From: CAZDCD01 sp964503885
Lineage (GTDB): Bacteria > Bacteroidota > Bacteroidia > Bacteroidales > UBA10428
DNA length: 64,000 nt
Direction of reading: 5' to 3'
Assembly (NCBI GenBank): GCA_964503885.1
Contig: CAZDCD010000016.1
Span: 1-64,000 of the forward strand
The position numbers and the translations under genes were made by a program. Shown here piece by piece: positions 16,157 to 25,942 of the stretch (position 1 is its first letter; the number at the start of each line of letters is the position of its first letter). The notes beneath the pieces are model-generated. The model was not told where the DNA came from, made no database searches, and saw nothing but the letters and a program-made list of their open reading frames with translations.

Positions 16157-18787
16157 TTAAAAAGAAGATTCCTCTTCTGCAACTATATCATTCACCATGG
16201 CCGAAAGATAAATATACCCTGCACACATATCAATCACGCATTCGTTTTCGTACCATATGAAAGGCCAGTTTTCTTTGTTTTCATAAAAATCGGGACGAAT
16301 CAGGTATACTCCCGGAACCACACCTCCGGCGATGAACGAATAGTCGGCCCTGTTGTTTCCGTATGTTACTGTTTTTGAGTTTGTTCCTACTCCAGAGACG
16401 AATGAAATGCTTGAGGCAGGGTGACAGCCCAGTATATAATTCAATCCACGAACTGCATATTCGGGACCCACAATGTCCGGAAATGCCTTGTGAAGCTTCC
16501 CGGCAGTTAGCGACCAGTCGATTACAGAGTATGTACCTTCCCAGAATCCGCCACGTCCTACCGGTATTCCATATGGATTTTTTTCATAAAAGGAATCCAG
16601 TTGTTTCTTAAATTCAATCACCTTATTTCTCAGCTCCTTATTGAACGATTTGTCCATATACGGCATGACCTTTACCAGGTAAGGCAGCAGGTTGGACGTG
16701 TATGGCCTGGGCTTACTGACCTGATCTTTAATTCCGGGCCACAGCTTTTTACCGATGTATTTCGCATACTGCATATCGCCGGTGCTGACAAGTAGTTCGG
16801 CCGTAGCCTTGAATTCCTCATTTTCGCGCCATTTTTTCAGGTATTCTTTAATCCACTCCTGCCTTTCTTCTCCGATCCATAGTGTGTCGCTGTGTGCTGC
16901 CATTGAAGTCTCATCAGCCCATACCTTTTTTGCCGTTTCGAGGCATTCCTCTGCAAGGCTGTCATTATATCCTTTAAGTACCCTTGCAGCTGCTGCCAGG
17001 GCTGCGGCTGATTTTAAGTTTACCGGCGGAAATTTATTGGTAAACGCCCAGCGGTCGTCCTGCTTCCCTGACCTGTAACAATCTGTTTCATAAGGCTTTA
17101 ATTCGGGGTTGTAGATCAGATTATCGGTCATGTTTACTGCGTCACCCAGGTGATGGTACTGGTACAGATGCGGTACGATTATTCCCCGGATGGCATGACC
17201 AGTCGCCCTGTGCTGCGCTATCAGGGCAAGCGTGCCCTGCTCGATCTGCTGAAGAAGGTCGGGTAATCCGTCGGGCCTGTGGATATCAACATACCTTCGT
17301 TTTCTCTCTACCAGGGTTTGATCTCTTTCAGGCCTGTAATCTTCCCAGACTCCGGTCAGGTACAGCACTGTTTCGCAATGTGAATTTGTACGGATGTCGA
17401 AATCCCCGGCATCGAACCATCCGCCGATATTCAGACCGGGAATATGTTCCATAGGTTTGTATGGTGAATCGGTCCTGCTGTTTTGCGAATAACCGTCGTG
17501 AATCATTGTATCCAGTGGCGCCTGGAGGGCATCGTCAAGGTGGGGAGCCCCGTGCCATACCCTGTAGGCTTCATTCACGAACATATGATCCATCTGAACG
17601 GGAAACCAGACATCGAGGGTGGCGTGCCAAATGCCGTTATACACCTCATTCCCGATCGGAAATACTTCTGATTGTACATCTCCGTATTTAATGCAATATA
17701 ATCCCGGGGTTTTAACTGATGAGAAATCGAACTGCTGGTAATAATACCTCATGAATTTTCCCCAGTTGCCCACTTCCTTGTCCAGTACTTTTTCCTGAAT
17801 TCCGTTTTCACCGATCCGGTAAAGGGCTGCAGTTTGAAGTGCCCGATAATTGGTGTCGAGTTCAATGACTGCAATTTTTTCCTGATTAGGATGGTAACCA
17901 GCCTGTGAATGAGCAATTACCGGCCTACGCACCCACTCATCCACGCTGTTTGGTGTCAGGTACCACCGGATTACTTCACCGGTTTTATTGGCAGGTATTA
18001 TTTCCCGGATTACATACCATCCGTTTTGTGCCAGATTGCGTCCGTCAAGAAAATTCAGAGTTCCCGTTGCCGACTCCAGGGTCACCATCAGTTTGGGATC
18101 GCCGGGAGCCAACACCAGCTTCTTTCCTGTTGCCATGGGCAGGGGTTTGGCATACTGATCACCAATAATTTCTGCGGTAACCTGGCCGCCCCATTGGGGT
18201 GTTTTATCGGAAAGCGGTTCAAGCGACATGGGCCCTGTAGGGTAAAGCGGACAAATTCCCGGTTTATTATCCATATAGTAGGTTTTTCGGAAATAGGCTG
18301 CAGGAAGAAATTCGATATGCATTCCTGCTTTTCCTACCAGCTCTGCTGGCAGGGGTTTATCCAGCAATACGGTGATCTGGCATGATTCACCTTTTGCCTC
18401 AACCCTTATTTTGCTTGTGAAATCATATTCCGTGTAGTACAGCGATACAATCACGCTGTTGTCTGCCGGGTCAATCTGCCGGTTCGTTACAGTAGGTGTT
18501 AGATCCCATTGTTCGGGTGTGGGGCTCAGTCTCACAGCCCCTCCCGTTACAGTTCTTACCCCGTGATGTATCATCTCTATGCCGTTCACCTTTTCATCAA
18601 AGAACCCGCCTTCGTTGAAGGAATCGTTATAGATCATCAGATCGACACCGTGTTTTTTGAATACGCCAAGATCAGTTAATTTAAAACCGGTTTTCTGTGC
18701 TTCAAGCGAAGCAAGTTGTAACAATAGTAAAAATCCTGCAGTAAGGGCAGATATCTTTAATCTGAAGCAACTTTTCTGGTTATTCAT
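16157..18787 (-). CDS. Glycoside hydrolase family 9 (endoglucanase-type), secreted
   Basis: A protein of 876 residues from the start chosen here. An ATG at 18859 exists, but the signal peptide begins at MNNQKSCF (18787). After an unassigned N-terminal beta region (about 30-300) and an Ig-like CelD_N domain (AHSQAGYHPNQ, about 310-400), the GH9 barrel holds GGWFDAGDFD near residue 457, with the two catalytic aspartates, and NECVID near 847 with the acid Glu. The late motif GLNYILGCHPASSISFVSG is also typical. GH9 enzymes cleave beta-1,4-glucans or related glycans by inversion, outside the cytoplasm. The domain layout and length suggest an exo- or glucosidase-like member as well as possible endoglucanase; specificity is open. 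GH97 lies just upstream on the same strand. Confidence 0.9.
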   Translation of the reverse strand: MNNQKSCFRLKISALTAGFLLLLQLASLEAQKTGFKLTDLGVFKKHGVDLMIYNDSFNEGGFFDEKVNGIEMIHHGVRTVTGGAVRLSPTPEQWDLTPTVTNRQIDPADNSVIVSLYYTEYDFTSKIRVEAKGESCQITVLLDKPLPAELVGKAGMHIEFLPAAYFRKTYYMDNKPGICPLYPTGPMSLEPLSDKTPQWGGQVTAEIIGDQYAKPLPMATGKKLVLAPGDPKLMVTLESATGTLNFLDGRNLAQNGWYVIREIIPANKTGEVIRWYLTPNSVDEWVRRPVIAHSQAGYHPNQEKIAVIELDTNYRALQTAALYRIGENGIQEKVLDKEVGNWGKFMRYYYQQFDFSSVKTPGLYCIKYGDVQSEVFPIGNEVYNGIWHATLDVWFPVQMDHMFVNEAYRVWHGAPHLDDALQAPLDTMIHDGYSQNSRTDSPYKPMEHIPGLNIGGWFDAGDFDIRTNSHCETVLYLTGVWEDYRPERDQTLVERKRRYVDIHRPDGLPDLLQQIEQGTLALIAQHRATGHAIRGIIVPHLYQYHHLGDAVNMTDNLIYNPELKPYETDCYRSGKQDDRWAFTNKFPPVNLKSAAALAAAARVLKGYNDSLAEECLETAKKVWADETSMAAHSDTLWIGEERQEWIKEYLKKWRENEEFKATAELLVSTGDMQYAKYIGKKLWPGIKDQVSKPRPYTSNLLPYLVKVMPYMDKSFNKELRNKVIEFKKQLDSFYEKNPYGIPVGRGGFWEGTYSVIDWSLTAGKLHKAFPDIVGPEYAVRGLNYILGCHPASSISFVSGVGTNSKTVTYGNNRADYSFIAGGVVPGVYLIRPDFYENKENWPFIWYENECVIDMCAGYIYLSAMVNDIVAEEESSF

Positions 18788-18923
18788 ACCATGATTTTTA
18801 TTGGTTTTTGAACTGTTATCCGTGGATTTACCTTTACGACAGGTTCCAATTGTTTTCAAAAGTATTGCTTTTTTTGCTGTTAAAAAAGGATCGCCGGCAT
18901 GAAGCTATGGTGTCCGTCTGTTT

Positions 18924-20900
18924 TTACCTGCCCGGGTCTGACTCTTTTATAATTGCAGCCCATCCTCCTCCTGCTGCCATCTTTATTTCGAGCATCCTGG
19001 AATCCAGGGTTTTTTCGAACCGTGTATAATCGGTGGCATTTCTTTCAGCATTTACGCCGTCGCGGATTATTTCGATTGTGTAATTACCTTCCGGCAGAAA
19101 CGACAGATCCGCTTCGAGCTCACGGGGATCCTGATTGGTCATAGCACCTATATACCATGTATTCTCTTTTCTCCTTGCTACCATTATGTATTCGCCGATC
19201 TCTCCATTAAGAACACGGGTTTCATCCCAGGTCACGGGTATTTTTGATATGAATTCCGTGCATTCCCATTCACGGTAATAATTTGACGGGTTATCAGCCA
19301 TCATCTGTAACGGGCTTTCATAAACCACATACATAGCAACCTGGTGGCTTCTTGTACCCTGGCTCATTGGTCGCGAAAAGCGGATACAAAAATTGTTTTT
19401 CTGAGCATTATCCATTGCACCGGGGGTATAATCCATCGGGCCTGCTACCATCCTCACAAAGGGCAGCGTCACATCGTGTCCGGGAGTTATATCTTCGGAC
19501 CATTTGTCGTGTTCAAGCCCCTTTACCCCTTCAAATGAGAGCACATTGGGATACATGCGGTTCAGTCCTGACGGCTTGAATGCCCCATGAAAATCGACTA
19601 TCAGGTTCCTTGCGGCAGTTTCCCGCGCGACCCGTTCATAATAATTTACCATATACTGGTCAGACCGCTGCATATAATCTACCTTTACTCCCTTAACGCC
19701 CCACTCTTTATAGGTGTCAAGAACTTTTTCCATATCCTTTTCAAGGGGTTTCCATAATGTCCACAAAATAATTCCTATGTTTTTACCTTTTCCGTAAGAA
19801 ATAAGCTCAGCGATTTTGAGGTCGGGATTGGGTGTTAATATATCAGTCGGTGATTTTGACCATCCCTCATCGAGTATAATGTAATCAAGTCCGTACTGTG
19901 CTGCGAAATCAATATAATATTTATAAGTGGCGGTATTTATGCCCGATGGAAAATCCACCCCATAAATATTGTTGTTGTTCCACCAGTCCCATGCCACCTT
20001 ACCCGGTTTTATCCATGAGGTTTCAGTGATTTTCGGTGGAGAAGAGAGTTGGTATACCAGTGTGCTCTGAACCAGTTCTGCATCGTTAGCGGTTATAGTA
20101 AACACCCTCCATGGAAAATCCCTAATGCCGGTTGTCCTGGCAATATACGGAGCCTGCTGTTTAATAACCTCGTTCCTGTCAGGACCCTCAGGAGCAGGGA
20201 CGGCTTCAAGAACATATTTCGGAAACCGGGCTTCAAGCCTGTTCTCAGCCGTTCCCGCTATAAACATTCCCGGATAGTCGGTCAGGTCTGCTTCAGTGAA
20301 CAGAATGCATGTGCGGTCTTTTCTCCTAAAATATACAGGCAATGAACAAAACTGATCTATTCCGATTTCGGTTATTGCTAATTTCCTGTATGATCTTTCG
20401 TAATGTGAGATCATGCTTTCCTCTTCGGGGAAAAAAGCCATATAATCGCCGTTAAAGCCAATGTTCAGCTCTTCGGAATTAACCGTGATCTCATTTTTGT
20501 AACCCATCCTGAAGCGGTAAGCCACTCCATTGTCGTATACCCTGAATACGACCGAAAAATTGTCGGGGAAAACCAATTCAAGCTGGTTACACTTGTCATG
20601 TATCTGTGAAAATTTAGAGGGGATAGCAACATCAATCTGATCATCGATTGCAGTACGGATGGTTTTTTTCACATTCTGGGCATCTCCGGGAATTTTATCA
20701 TCGTCGATATTCATGGATATGATGCAATCTTTGAGAAGGAGATCGCCGGCATGATAAACTGACCAGCTGATCTTTTCATTTACAGCAATCTTTAACCGGA
20801 TATTGTTATCGGGTGAAGACAGGTCGTATTCCTGACCTCTGACCTGAACCGCCGGCGACAGCAATGCCGACAGGCAAATAAAAACGCAGATTTTTTTCAT
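18924..20900 (-). CDS. Glycoside hydrolase family 97, retaining-type
   Basis: A protein of 658 residues from MKKICVF (20900), which starts a clear signal peptide; an upstream ATG at 20984 adds non-signal residues. GH97 domains in order are an N-terminal beta-supersandwich (about 25-270), a TIM barrel (about 280-560) and a C-terminal beta domain. The barrel contains YIILDEGWS (Glu345, likely acid/base) and GVKVDYM with Asp408 at the nucleophile position of the retaining alpha-galactosidase branch; inverting SusB-type enzymes have Gly there. It therefore probably removes alpha-galactose or alpha-arabinopyranose from oligosaccharides in the periplasm. It is 136 bases upstream of GH9 on the same strand. 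Confidence 0.9.
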   Translation of the reverse strand: MKKICVFICLSALLSPAVQVRGQEYDLSSPDNNIRLKIAVNEKISWSVYHAGDLLLKDCIISMNIDDDKIPGDAQNVKKTIRTAIDDQIDVAIPSKFSQIHDKCNQLELVFPDNFSVVFRVYDNGVAYRFRMGYKNEITVNSEELNIGFNGDYMAFFPEEESMISHYERSYRKLAITEIGIDQFCSLPVYFRRKDRTCILFTEADLTDYPGMFIAGTAENRLEARFPKYVLEAVPAPEGPDRNEVIKQQAPYIARTTGIRDFPWRVFTITANDAELVQSTLVYQLSSPPKITETSWIKPGKVAWDWWNNNNIYGVDFPSGINTATYKYYIDFAAQYGLDYIILDEGWSKSPTDILTPNPDLKIAELISYGKGKNIGIILWTLWKPLEKDMEKVLDTYKEWGVKGVKVDYMQRSDQYMVNYYERVARETAARNLIVDFHGAFKPSGLNRMYPNVLSFEGVKGLEHDKWSEDITPGHDVTLPFVRMVAGPMDYTPGAMDNAQKNNFCIRFSRPMSQGTRSHQVAMYVVYESPLQMMADNPSNYYREWECTEFISKIPVTWDETRVLNGEIGEYIMVARRKENTWYIGAMTNQDPRELEADLSFLPEGNYTIEIIRDGVNAERNATDYTRFEKTLDSRMLEIKMAAGGGWAAIIKESDPGR

Positions 20901-21065
20901 GATATGGAGTATTTTATGCTTTAAAATGATGGTTATAATAACGCAGAAATCAGATATTCCGGGAGTATCAGGGATCGCCGGCAAATGCAGGTGCGGCTAT
21001 ACTCATGATTAGCAATGGTCTGATTTCATTTCTCATTATAGTAACGTTTTAGTTGGTTCAGCTGT

Positions 21066-22595
21066 TTATCTCATAAAGTCTGTTGTTGGTATTCCCAGGG
21101 CATGAAAAACCAAAAGGTACATTATTAAGGTAATTATTCCAACCCCTAACAGGTTTAATACAAATCCGACCCGGGCCATGTTATGCATCGCAATATACCC
21201 GCTTCCAAATACAATTGCATTGGGAGGTGTTGCAACCGGAAGCATAAAAGCAAACGATGTTGAAATCGTGGCCGGTATCATCAAAATGAATGGGTGCAGT
21301 TTCATGGAAATCGCCATGGTTGCGAGTACGGGAAGCATCATGGTTACTGTTGCCGTATTTGAGGTGATTTCGGTGAGAAAGGTAAGCAGAAGACAAACAG
21401 ACGCAATCAACGCCAGAACCGATATAAAATGTATTCCGGCAAACAGATCACCGATCCATTTGTCCAGGCCTGTGGCCTGAAAACTACCTGCAAGTGCAAA
21501 TCCGCCGCCGAAAAGAAGCAGAATTCCCCATGGTATTCGCTTTGCCCATTCCCAGTTAAGTACAAATTCGTGTTTTTTTATATCAGTGGGAATGATAAAC
21601 AGCAACAACGCGCCTGCAATGGCAATTGTTGAATCATGAATGTATTTTTCTATTCCAAGCAAATTCGTCCATCCCGGAATAGTCAACCGGCCCAGGTTGA
21701 TATTTATTCTGAATATCCAGGCAATCGCCGTTAGGCAAAATACAACCAGGGTAATGATCTCTCCTTTATTGAGTTTACCCAGAGCGATTATCTCATTATT
21801 GATCAATTCTTTACCTCCTGGAATTCGTTTTAATTCAGGAGGTGAGCCCAGATATACCAGGTAGCCCCATGCTACCGGCAAAAAAACCAGAACAACAGGT
21901 AATCCTATTGCCATCCATTCTGCAAATCCGATTTCGGAGTGGCCGGGTAACAAATTTTTAACGATTCCGGCAAATACAATATTGGGAGGTGTCCCCACGA
22001 GGGTTCCCACGCCTCCGATGCTTGCAGCATAAGCTATGCCCAGCATAAGAGCCGTTGCAAAGCCATGCCGGACATTTTTATCCGGTACAGTATTCTCTTC
22101 ATTTTCAGTCAGTGATTTAACATGATCAATTACAGCCAGGCCTATTGGCAACATCATCATAGCTGTGGCTGTATTGGAAATCCACATCGAGAGGAAGGCT
22201 GTCGCAACCATAAAACCAAGAATTATTTTTTTTGAAGATATTCCGATTAGTTTGATGATATGCAATGCAATTCTTTTGTGCAAATTATGACGTTGCATTG
22301 CCATGGCAATAAAAAAGCCTCCCATGAATAAAAAAATATTCCTGTCGGCATAAGGAAGGAAAGCGTCTCTTGCAGGCATGATCTTAAGAAACGGGTACAG
22401 CACCATAGGGAGCAGAGATGTTGCCGGAATAGGAATGCTTTCGGAAACCCACCATATGGCCATTAACAGGGTACATGCGGCTGCATGTTTTGCAGAAACG
22501 TTCATTCCCGGAGGAGCCGGAAGCAGCAAAAAAGCAATAAAAACAAGCAGACCGGCAAAAAAACCTGTTCTCTTTCTGAGTATTCCTTTTTCCAT
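21066..22595 (-). CDS. DASS/SLC13-family sodium:dicarboxylate symporter
   Basis: A 509-residue inner-membrane carrier (512 if the ATG at 22604 is used). About eleven hydrophobic segments are seen. Both hallmark SNT sodium/substrate motifs are present: SNTATAMMMLPIGLAV near residue 145 and TSNTATVTMMLPVLA near 430. The conserved VATPPNAIVFGSG and LVGTPPNIVFAG loops match divalent-anion symporters that take up succinate, malate, fumarate or sulfate. It is divergent from the DUF5060 hydrolase and not tightly linked to GH97. Import of C4-dicarboxylates fits an anaerobic fermenting lifestyle. Confidence 0.92.
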   Translation of the reverse strand: MEKGILRKRTGFFAGLLVFIAFLLLPAPPGMNVSAKHAAACTLLMAIWWVSESIPIPATSLLPMVLYPFLKIMPARDAFLPYADRNIFLFMGGFFIAMAMQRHNLHKRIALHIIKLIGISSKKIILGFMVATAFLSMWISNTATAMMMLPIGLAVIDHVKSLTENEENTVPDKNVRHGFATALMLGIAYAASIGGVGTLVGTPPNIVFAGIVKNLLPGHSEIGFAEWMAIGLPVVLVFLPVAWGYLVYLGSPPELKRIPGGKELINNEIIALGKLNKGEIITLVVFCLTAIAWIFRININLGRLTIPGWTNLLGIEKYIHDSTIAIAGALLLFIIPTDIKKHEFVLNWEWAKRIPWGILLLFGGGFALAGSFQATGLDKWIGDLFAGIHFISVLALIASVCLLLTFLTEITSNTATVTMMLPVLATMAISMKLHPFILMIPATISTSFAFMLPVATPPNAIVFGSGYIAMHNMARVGFVLNLLGVGIITLIMYLLVFHALGIPTTDFMR

Positions 22596-22710
22596 GGATA
22601 TCAAAAATAGAATATATATCGTTCCGGGTCAAGAAATAAAAAATATTTACGCATCGTTTCTTTTTTTTATTTACTTTCAGTTTTTAAACCGGTAACAAAT
22701 CTTATTTACC

Positions 22711-24606
22711 ATGAAAATAAAATTCAGACACCTGATCCCGAATTTGTTCTTTATCCTTTTCATAAATCATTTTCTTGCGGCATCAAAAGATACCGATACG
22801 TCGGTTGTTCATGTCTGGGAAATGCACGAGATTATTCTCAGGTCAGAAAAGGAATACACAAATTGTTATACCGAAGTAACCTGCTGGGCCGATCTGACAG
22901 GTCCCGGCTTTTCAAAGCGGATTTACGGATTCTGGAATGGAGGCAATACATATATTGTTCGCGTTGTAGCTACGGCGCCGGGTGAATGGCATTGGAAAAG
23001 CGGATCGAACAAGCCTGATGATGCAGGATTGAATGACAGATCGGGCAATTTTACTGCTGAAGAATGGGCTGAGGATGAAAAGGCAGAAAATCCCAACCGT
23101 CATGGATTTGTCAGGGCAACTCCCAACGGCCATGCCTTGCAGTATGCCGATGGTACGCCGTTCTTCCTGACCGGGGATACATGGCTTGCCGGTGCTACCT
23201 GGCGATTGCCATACCGGGGTATTGGTTCTCCGGAACAATATAATCCGGGTCCGGGTATCGGATTCGAAGATGCCGTAGAGTACCGTAAAAGACAGGGATA
23301 CAATTCGGTGAGCATTATAGCCAGCTTTCCGAACTGGGAAGCCGATCAGCATGCAAATACCTATGCCGATTCCAATGGCATATACCTGAGAAATGCCTGG
23401 GAAAAATTCGGATATCCGGTTGGTGACGATAAGGTTACTGCAAAAGATATGCGTGATGAATACGGCAACAAACCCTTCGTGATGTCTGAAGAACATCCCG
23501 GGGTCGCCGACTTCGATAGGATCGTTCCCGAATATTTTCAGAGCCTTGATAATAAGATGCAATACCTTTCGGATCAGGGTTTTGTTCCCCTTCTTGAAAC
23601 GGTGAGAAGAGACATTTGTCCTTCGTGGAAAGCTTATTTTGATTTTGATGAATCGTACGCACGGTATGTGCAGTACCTGATATCAAGATATGGCGCATAT
23701 AGTTTGATTTTCAGTGGCATACATCTTGACTGGATACCGAAAGAATACAGCCTTACAGCCGACGAATTCAATGAAGCCCTGACCTATCACCTGAAAAAAT
23801 ATGGTCCGTTGCCTTTCGGGCAGCCGTATACCACACTGATCAACAATTCTACTTACACACAGTTTGGCCATAATGAAAACTGTCCGTGGCTTACGATGCA
23901 CAGTGTAGGCAACAAACCACGTGACCACAGAGTATATGCTGCCCTTGAGACGCTGTTTAAGCTTGACCCTCCGTATCCGGCGATCAATTTTGAACCATAT
24001 TATACCGGATGGGATCATGAGATCAATATGCCTGGTGGCGAACGTCCGCCCGCCGATTCATCCAGGGACAACTATTTCGCCAGGACACAGATGTACGGGT
24101 CGGTGCTTTCGGGAGGGCTTTCGGGACATGTACACGGAACAGCGGCATATGATATCACCACTACAGGTGAGCCGGCAGGAATGCGGCCCCATTTCTGGGA
24201 TGCTCTGAAATATGAATCGGGCGGGTATATGCAATATCTCAACAGGTTTGTTTTGTCGGAAGGTGAGAGATACCGGGAACTGCAGTTAGGTTCTCAGGAT
24301 ATTACACCTCGGAAAGCACCCGGAAGTCCTGAAGATGGCCTCGACGGATGGTCATACATGATGCGCACACCTGAAAAGGATTTTGCATTGCTCTATTTTG
24401 AAAACGGTTCCGTTGTACCCGAACTTACCGGATTCATTCCCAATGCCGTTTATACGCTGATGTGGTTCAATCCCCTGACCGGTGAATGGAGCGGGGATGT
24501 GGGCATGAAATCCGACAGGAAGGGTGTGATCAGGATCACCGGATTTCCGGATGGAAAAAACCCTTCGGATACAGATTGGGCGCTAAAGATAATCAATACA
24601 AAATAG
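22711..24606 (+). CDS. DUF5060 / DUF4038 apiosidase-like glycoside hydrolase
   Basis: A 631-residue exported enzyme with a signal peptide over residues 1-24. The N-terminal DUF5060 Ig-like domain (about 30-115; VWEMHEIILRSEKEYTNCY, ATAPGEWHWKSG) is followed by a TIM barrel of the DUF4038/apiosidase-like group starting at GHALQYADGTPFFLTGDTW near residue 145. Barrel features include GYNSVSIIASFP and INFEPYY, whose Glu is a candidate catalytic residue. A C-terminal beta region ends the protein (TLMWFNPLTGEW). Relatives such as GH140 cleave sugars from pectin-type or other plant glycans, but the exact substrate is unclear. It is monocistronic or co-transcribed with the epimerase-like gene 31 bases later. 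Confidence 0.83.
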   Translation: MKIKFRHLIPNLFFILFINHFLAASKDTDTSVVHVWEMHEIILRSEKEYTNCYTEVTCWADLTGPGFSKRIYGFWNGGNTYIVRVVATAPGEWHWKSGSNKPDDAGLNDRSGNFTAEEWAEDEKAENPNRHGFVRATPNGHALQYADGTPFFLTGDTWLAGATWRLPYRGIGSPEQYNPGPGIGFEDAVEYRKRQGYNSVSIIASFPNWEADQHANTYADSNGIYLRNAWEKFGYPVGDDKVTAKDMRDEYGNKPFVMSEEHPGVADFDRIVPEYFQSLDNKMQYLSDQGFVPLLETVRRDICPSWKAYFDFDESYARYVQYLISRYGAYSLIFSGIHLDWIPKEYSLTADEFNEALTYHLKKYGPLPFGQPYTTLINNSTYTQFGHNENCPWLTMHSVGNKPRDHRVYAALETLFKLDPPYPAINFEPYYTGWDHEINMPGGERPPADSSRDNYFARTQMYGSVLSGGLSGHVHGTAAYDITTTGEPAGMRPHFWDALKYESGGYMQYLNRFVLSEGERYRELQLGSQDITPRKAPGSPEDGLDGWSYMMRTPEKDFALLYFENGSVVPELTGFIPNAVYTLMWFNPLTGEWSGDVGMKSDRKGVIRITGFPDGKNPSDTDWALKIINTK

Positions 24607-24637
24607 CGTACCTTTACCATTTCTTAACCACACCACT

Positions 24638-25312
24638 ATGAACAAAAGAACTGCCCTGGTATTTGGTGCGACCGGACTTGTTGGCGGATTTGTCGTTCAG
24701 GAGCTTGAAAAACTTGAAGAATACAGGCGGGTGGTGGTATTTAGCAGGCGAGAGATTCCGGTAAATGCTGATAAAACCGAACTGGTGATCGACAACCTTG
24801 AATCACCGGATAAACTGGCCGGCAAAATAAAAGGCGACGACGTATATTGCTGTCTTGGAACCACCATTAACAAAGCGGGATCAAAAGAGGCATTCCGGAA
24901 AGTTGATCTTGACCTTCCTTCAAATATCGCCGGGATAGCCAGTAAAAACGGCATGAAGAATTTTGCGGTAATATCCTCCCTCGGAGCCGATGATCTTTCA
25001 CGCAACTTCTACCTCCGCACCAAGGGAGAGATGGAAAAGGCGGTATCGGCGCATCCTTTCGGGCACCTGGTGATCGTCAGACCTTCATTGCTTACAGGAC
25101 ATAGAAAAGAGTTCAGGCTGAGTGAAACTATGGCTAAAATGGTCATGCCGGCAGTTGATCTGCTGCTGACCGGGAGGTTGATGAAATACCGTTCCATTAA
25201 AGCTCATACAGTAGCCAGGGCAATGGTAAGCCTGGTGATTTTTCCGCGCGAAAAAACGGTTTTCGAATCAGACGAATTGCAGCACATCGCACAGGATTTT
25301 AATGAGAACTGA
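24638..25312 (+). CDS. NAD(P)-binding epimerase/oxidoreductase-like protein
   Basis: A 224-residue short-chain-dehydrogenase-like protein of the NAD(P)H-binding (HTATIP2/YwnB-like) group. The N-terminal nucleotide motif is GATGLVGGFV (residues 10-19). VYCCLGTTINKAGS near residue 70 and AVISSLGADD near 110 are characteristic of the group. The catalytic Tyr-x3-Lys triad looks replaced by YLRTKGEME. The substrate is unknown. It overlaps the start of the nitroreductase gene by 11 bases, so both are probably translated from one message. Confidence 0.85.
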   Translation: MNKRTALVFGATGLVGGFVVQELEKLEEYRRVVVFSRREIPVNADKTELVIDNLESPDKLAGKIKGDDVYCCLGTTINKAGSKEAFRKVDLDLPSNIAGIASKNGMKNFAVISSLGADDLSRNFYLRTKGEMEKAVSAHPFGHLVIVRPSLLTGHRKEFRLSETMAKMVMPAVDLLLTGRLMKYRSIKAHTVARAMVSLVIFPREKTVFESDELQHIAQDFNEN

Positions 25313-25865
25313 ACCCATATCCATGACTTTTTTAGAGCTCATAAGACTCAGGCAAAGTGTAAGGGCATATGATCGGAGGCCTGTTGAACATTCGAAGATC
25401 GTAAGATGCCTTGAAGCAGCACAGATGGCCCCTTCGGCTTGCAATGCCCAACCCTGGAAATTCATTGTGGTGACCGATAAAGTTCTTACCGAAAAAATAG
25501 CGGATTCTATGGACAATAAGGTAGTCCCATTAAATCATTTTACGTGTCAGGCACCGGTTTTAGTAGTTGTAGTGAGGGGAAATGCAAATTTCACATCAAA
25601 GGCGGGAAGCATTATCCACCGTAAGAATTATACGATGATCGATATCGGGATTGCCACAGAGCACTTTTGCCTCCAGGCCGTTTCAGAAGGACTGGGTACC
25701 TGCATACTGGGATGGTTCAATGAAAATAAAGTTAAAAAACTGCTGGCAATTCCATTAAACAAAAGAGCAGAATTGATCATTACGGTGGGCTACCCTGACG
25801 GGAATGTCATCCGGGATAAAAAACGAAAACCGATGAAAGAAATATCCTCCTTTAACAGGTATTGA
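25302..25865 (+). CDS. Nitroreductase-family protein
   Basis: A 187-residue flavoprotein of the nitroreductase family, probably FMN-dependent. Family motifs are IRLRQSVRAYDRRPVEHSKI at the N-terminus, AQMAPSACNAQPWKF (about 45-60), and EGLGTCILGWFNENKVKKLL (about 130-150), which contacts FMN. It reduces nitro groups, quinones or related compounds with NAD(P)H; the natural substrate is not evident. An alternative start at 25323 (MTFLELI) would avoid the overlap with the preceding gene. The two genes form a small operon. Confidence 0.9.
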   Translation: MRTEPISMTFLELIRLRQSVRAYDRRPVEHSKIVRCLEAAQMAPSACNAQPWKFIVVTDKVLTEKIADSMDNKVVPLNHFTCQAPVLVVVVRGNANFTSKAGSIIHRKNYTMIDIGIATEHFCLQAVSEGLGTCILGWFNENKVKKLLAIPLNKRAELIITVGYPDGNVIRDKKRKPMKEISSFNRY

Positions 25866-25942
25866 ATTTCGAATATCCGGATTGACAAAAATATATATTC
25901 GCAAGTACCGGAATGAGGCAATCGCTGCTCATGCACCTCAAT

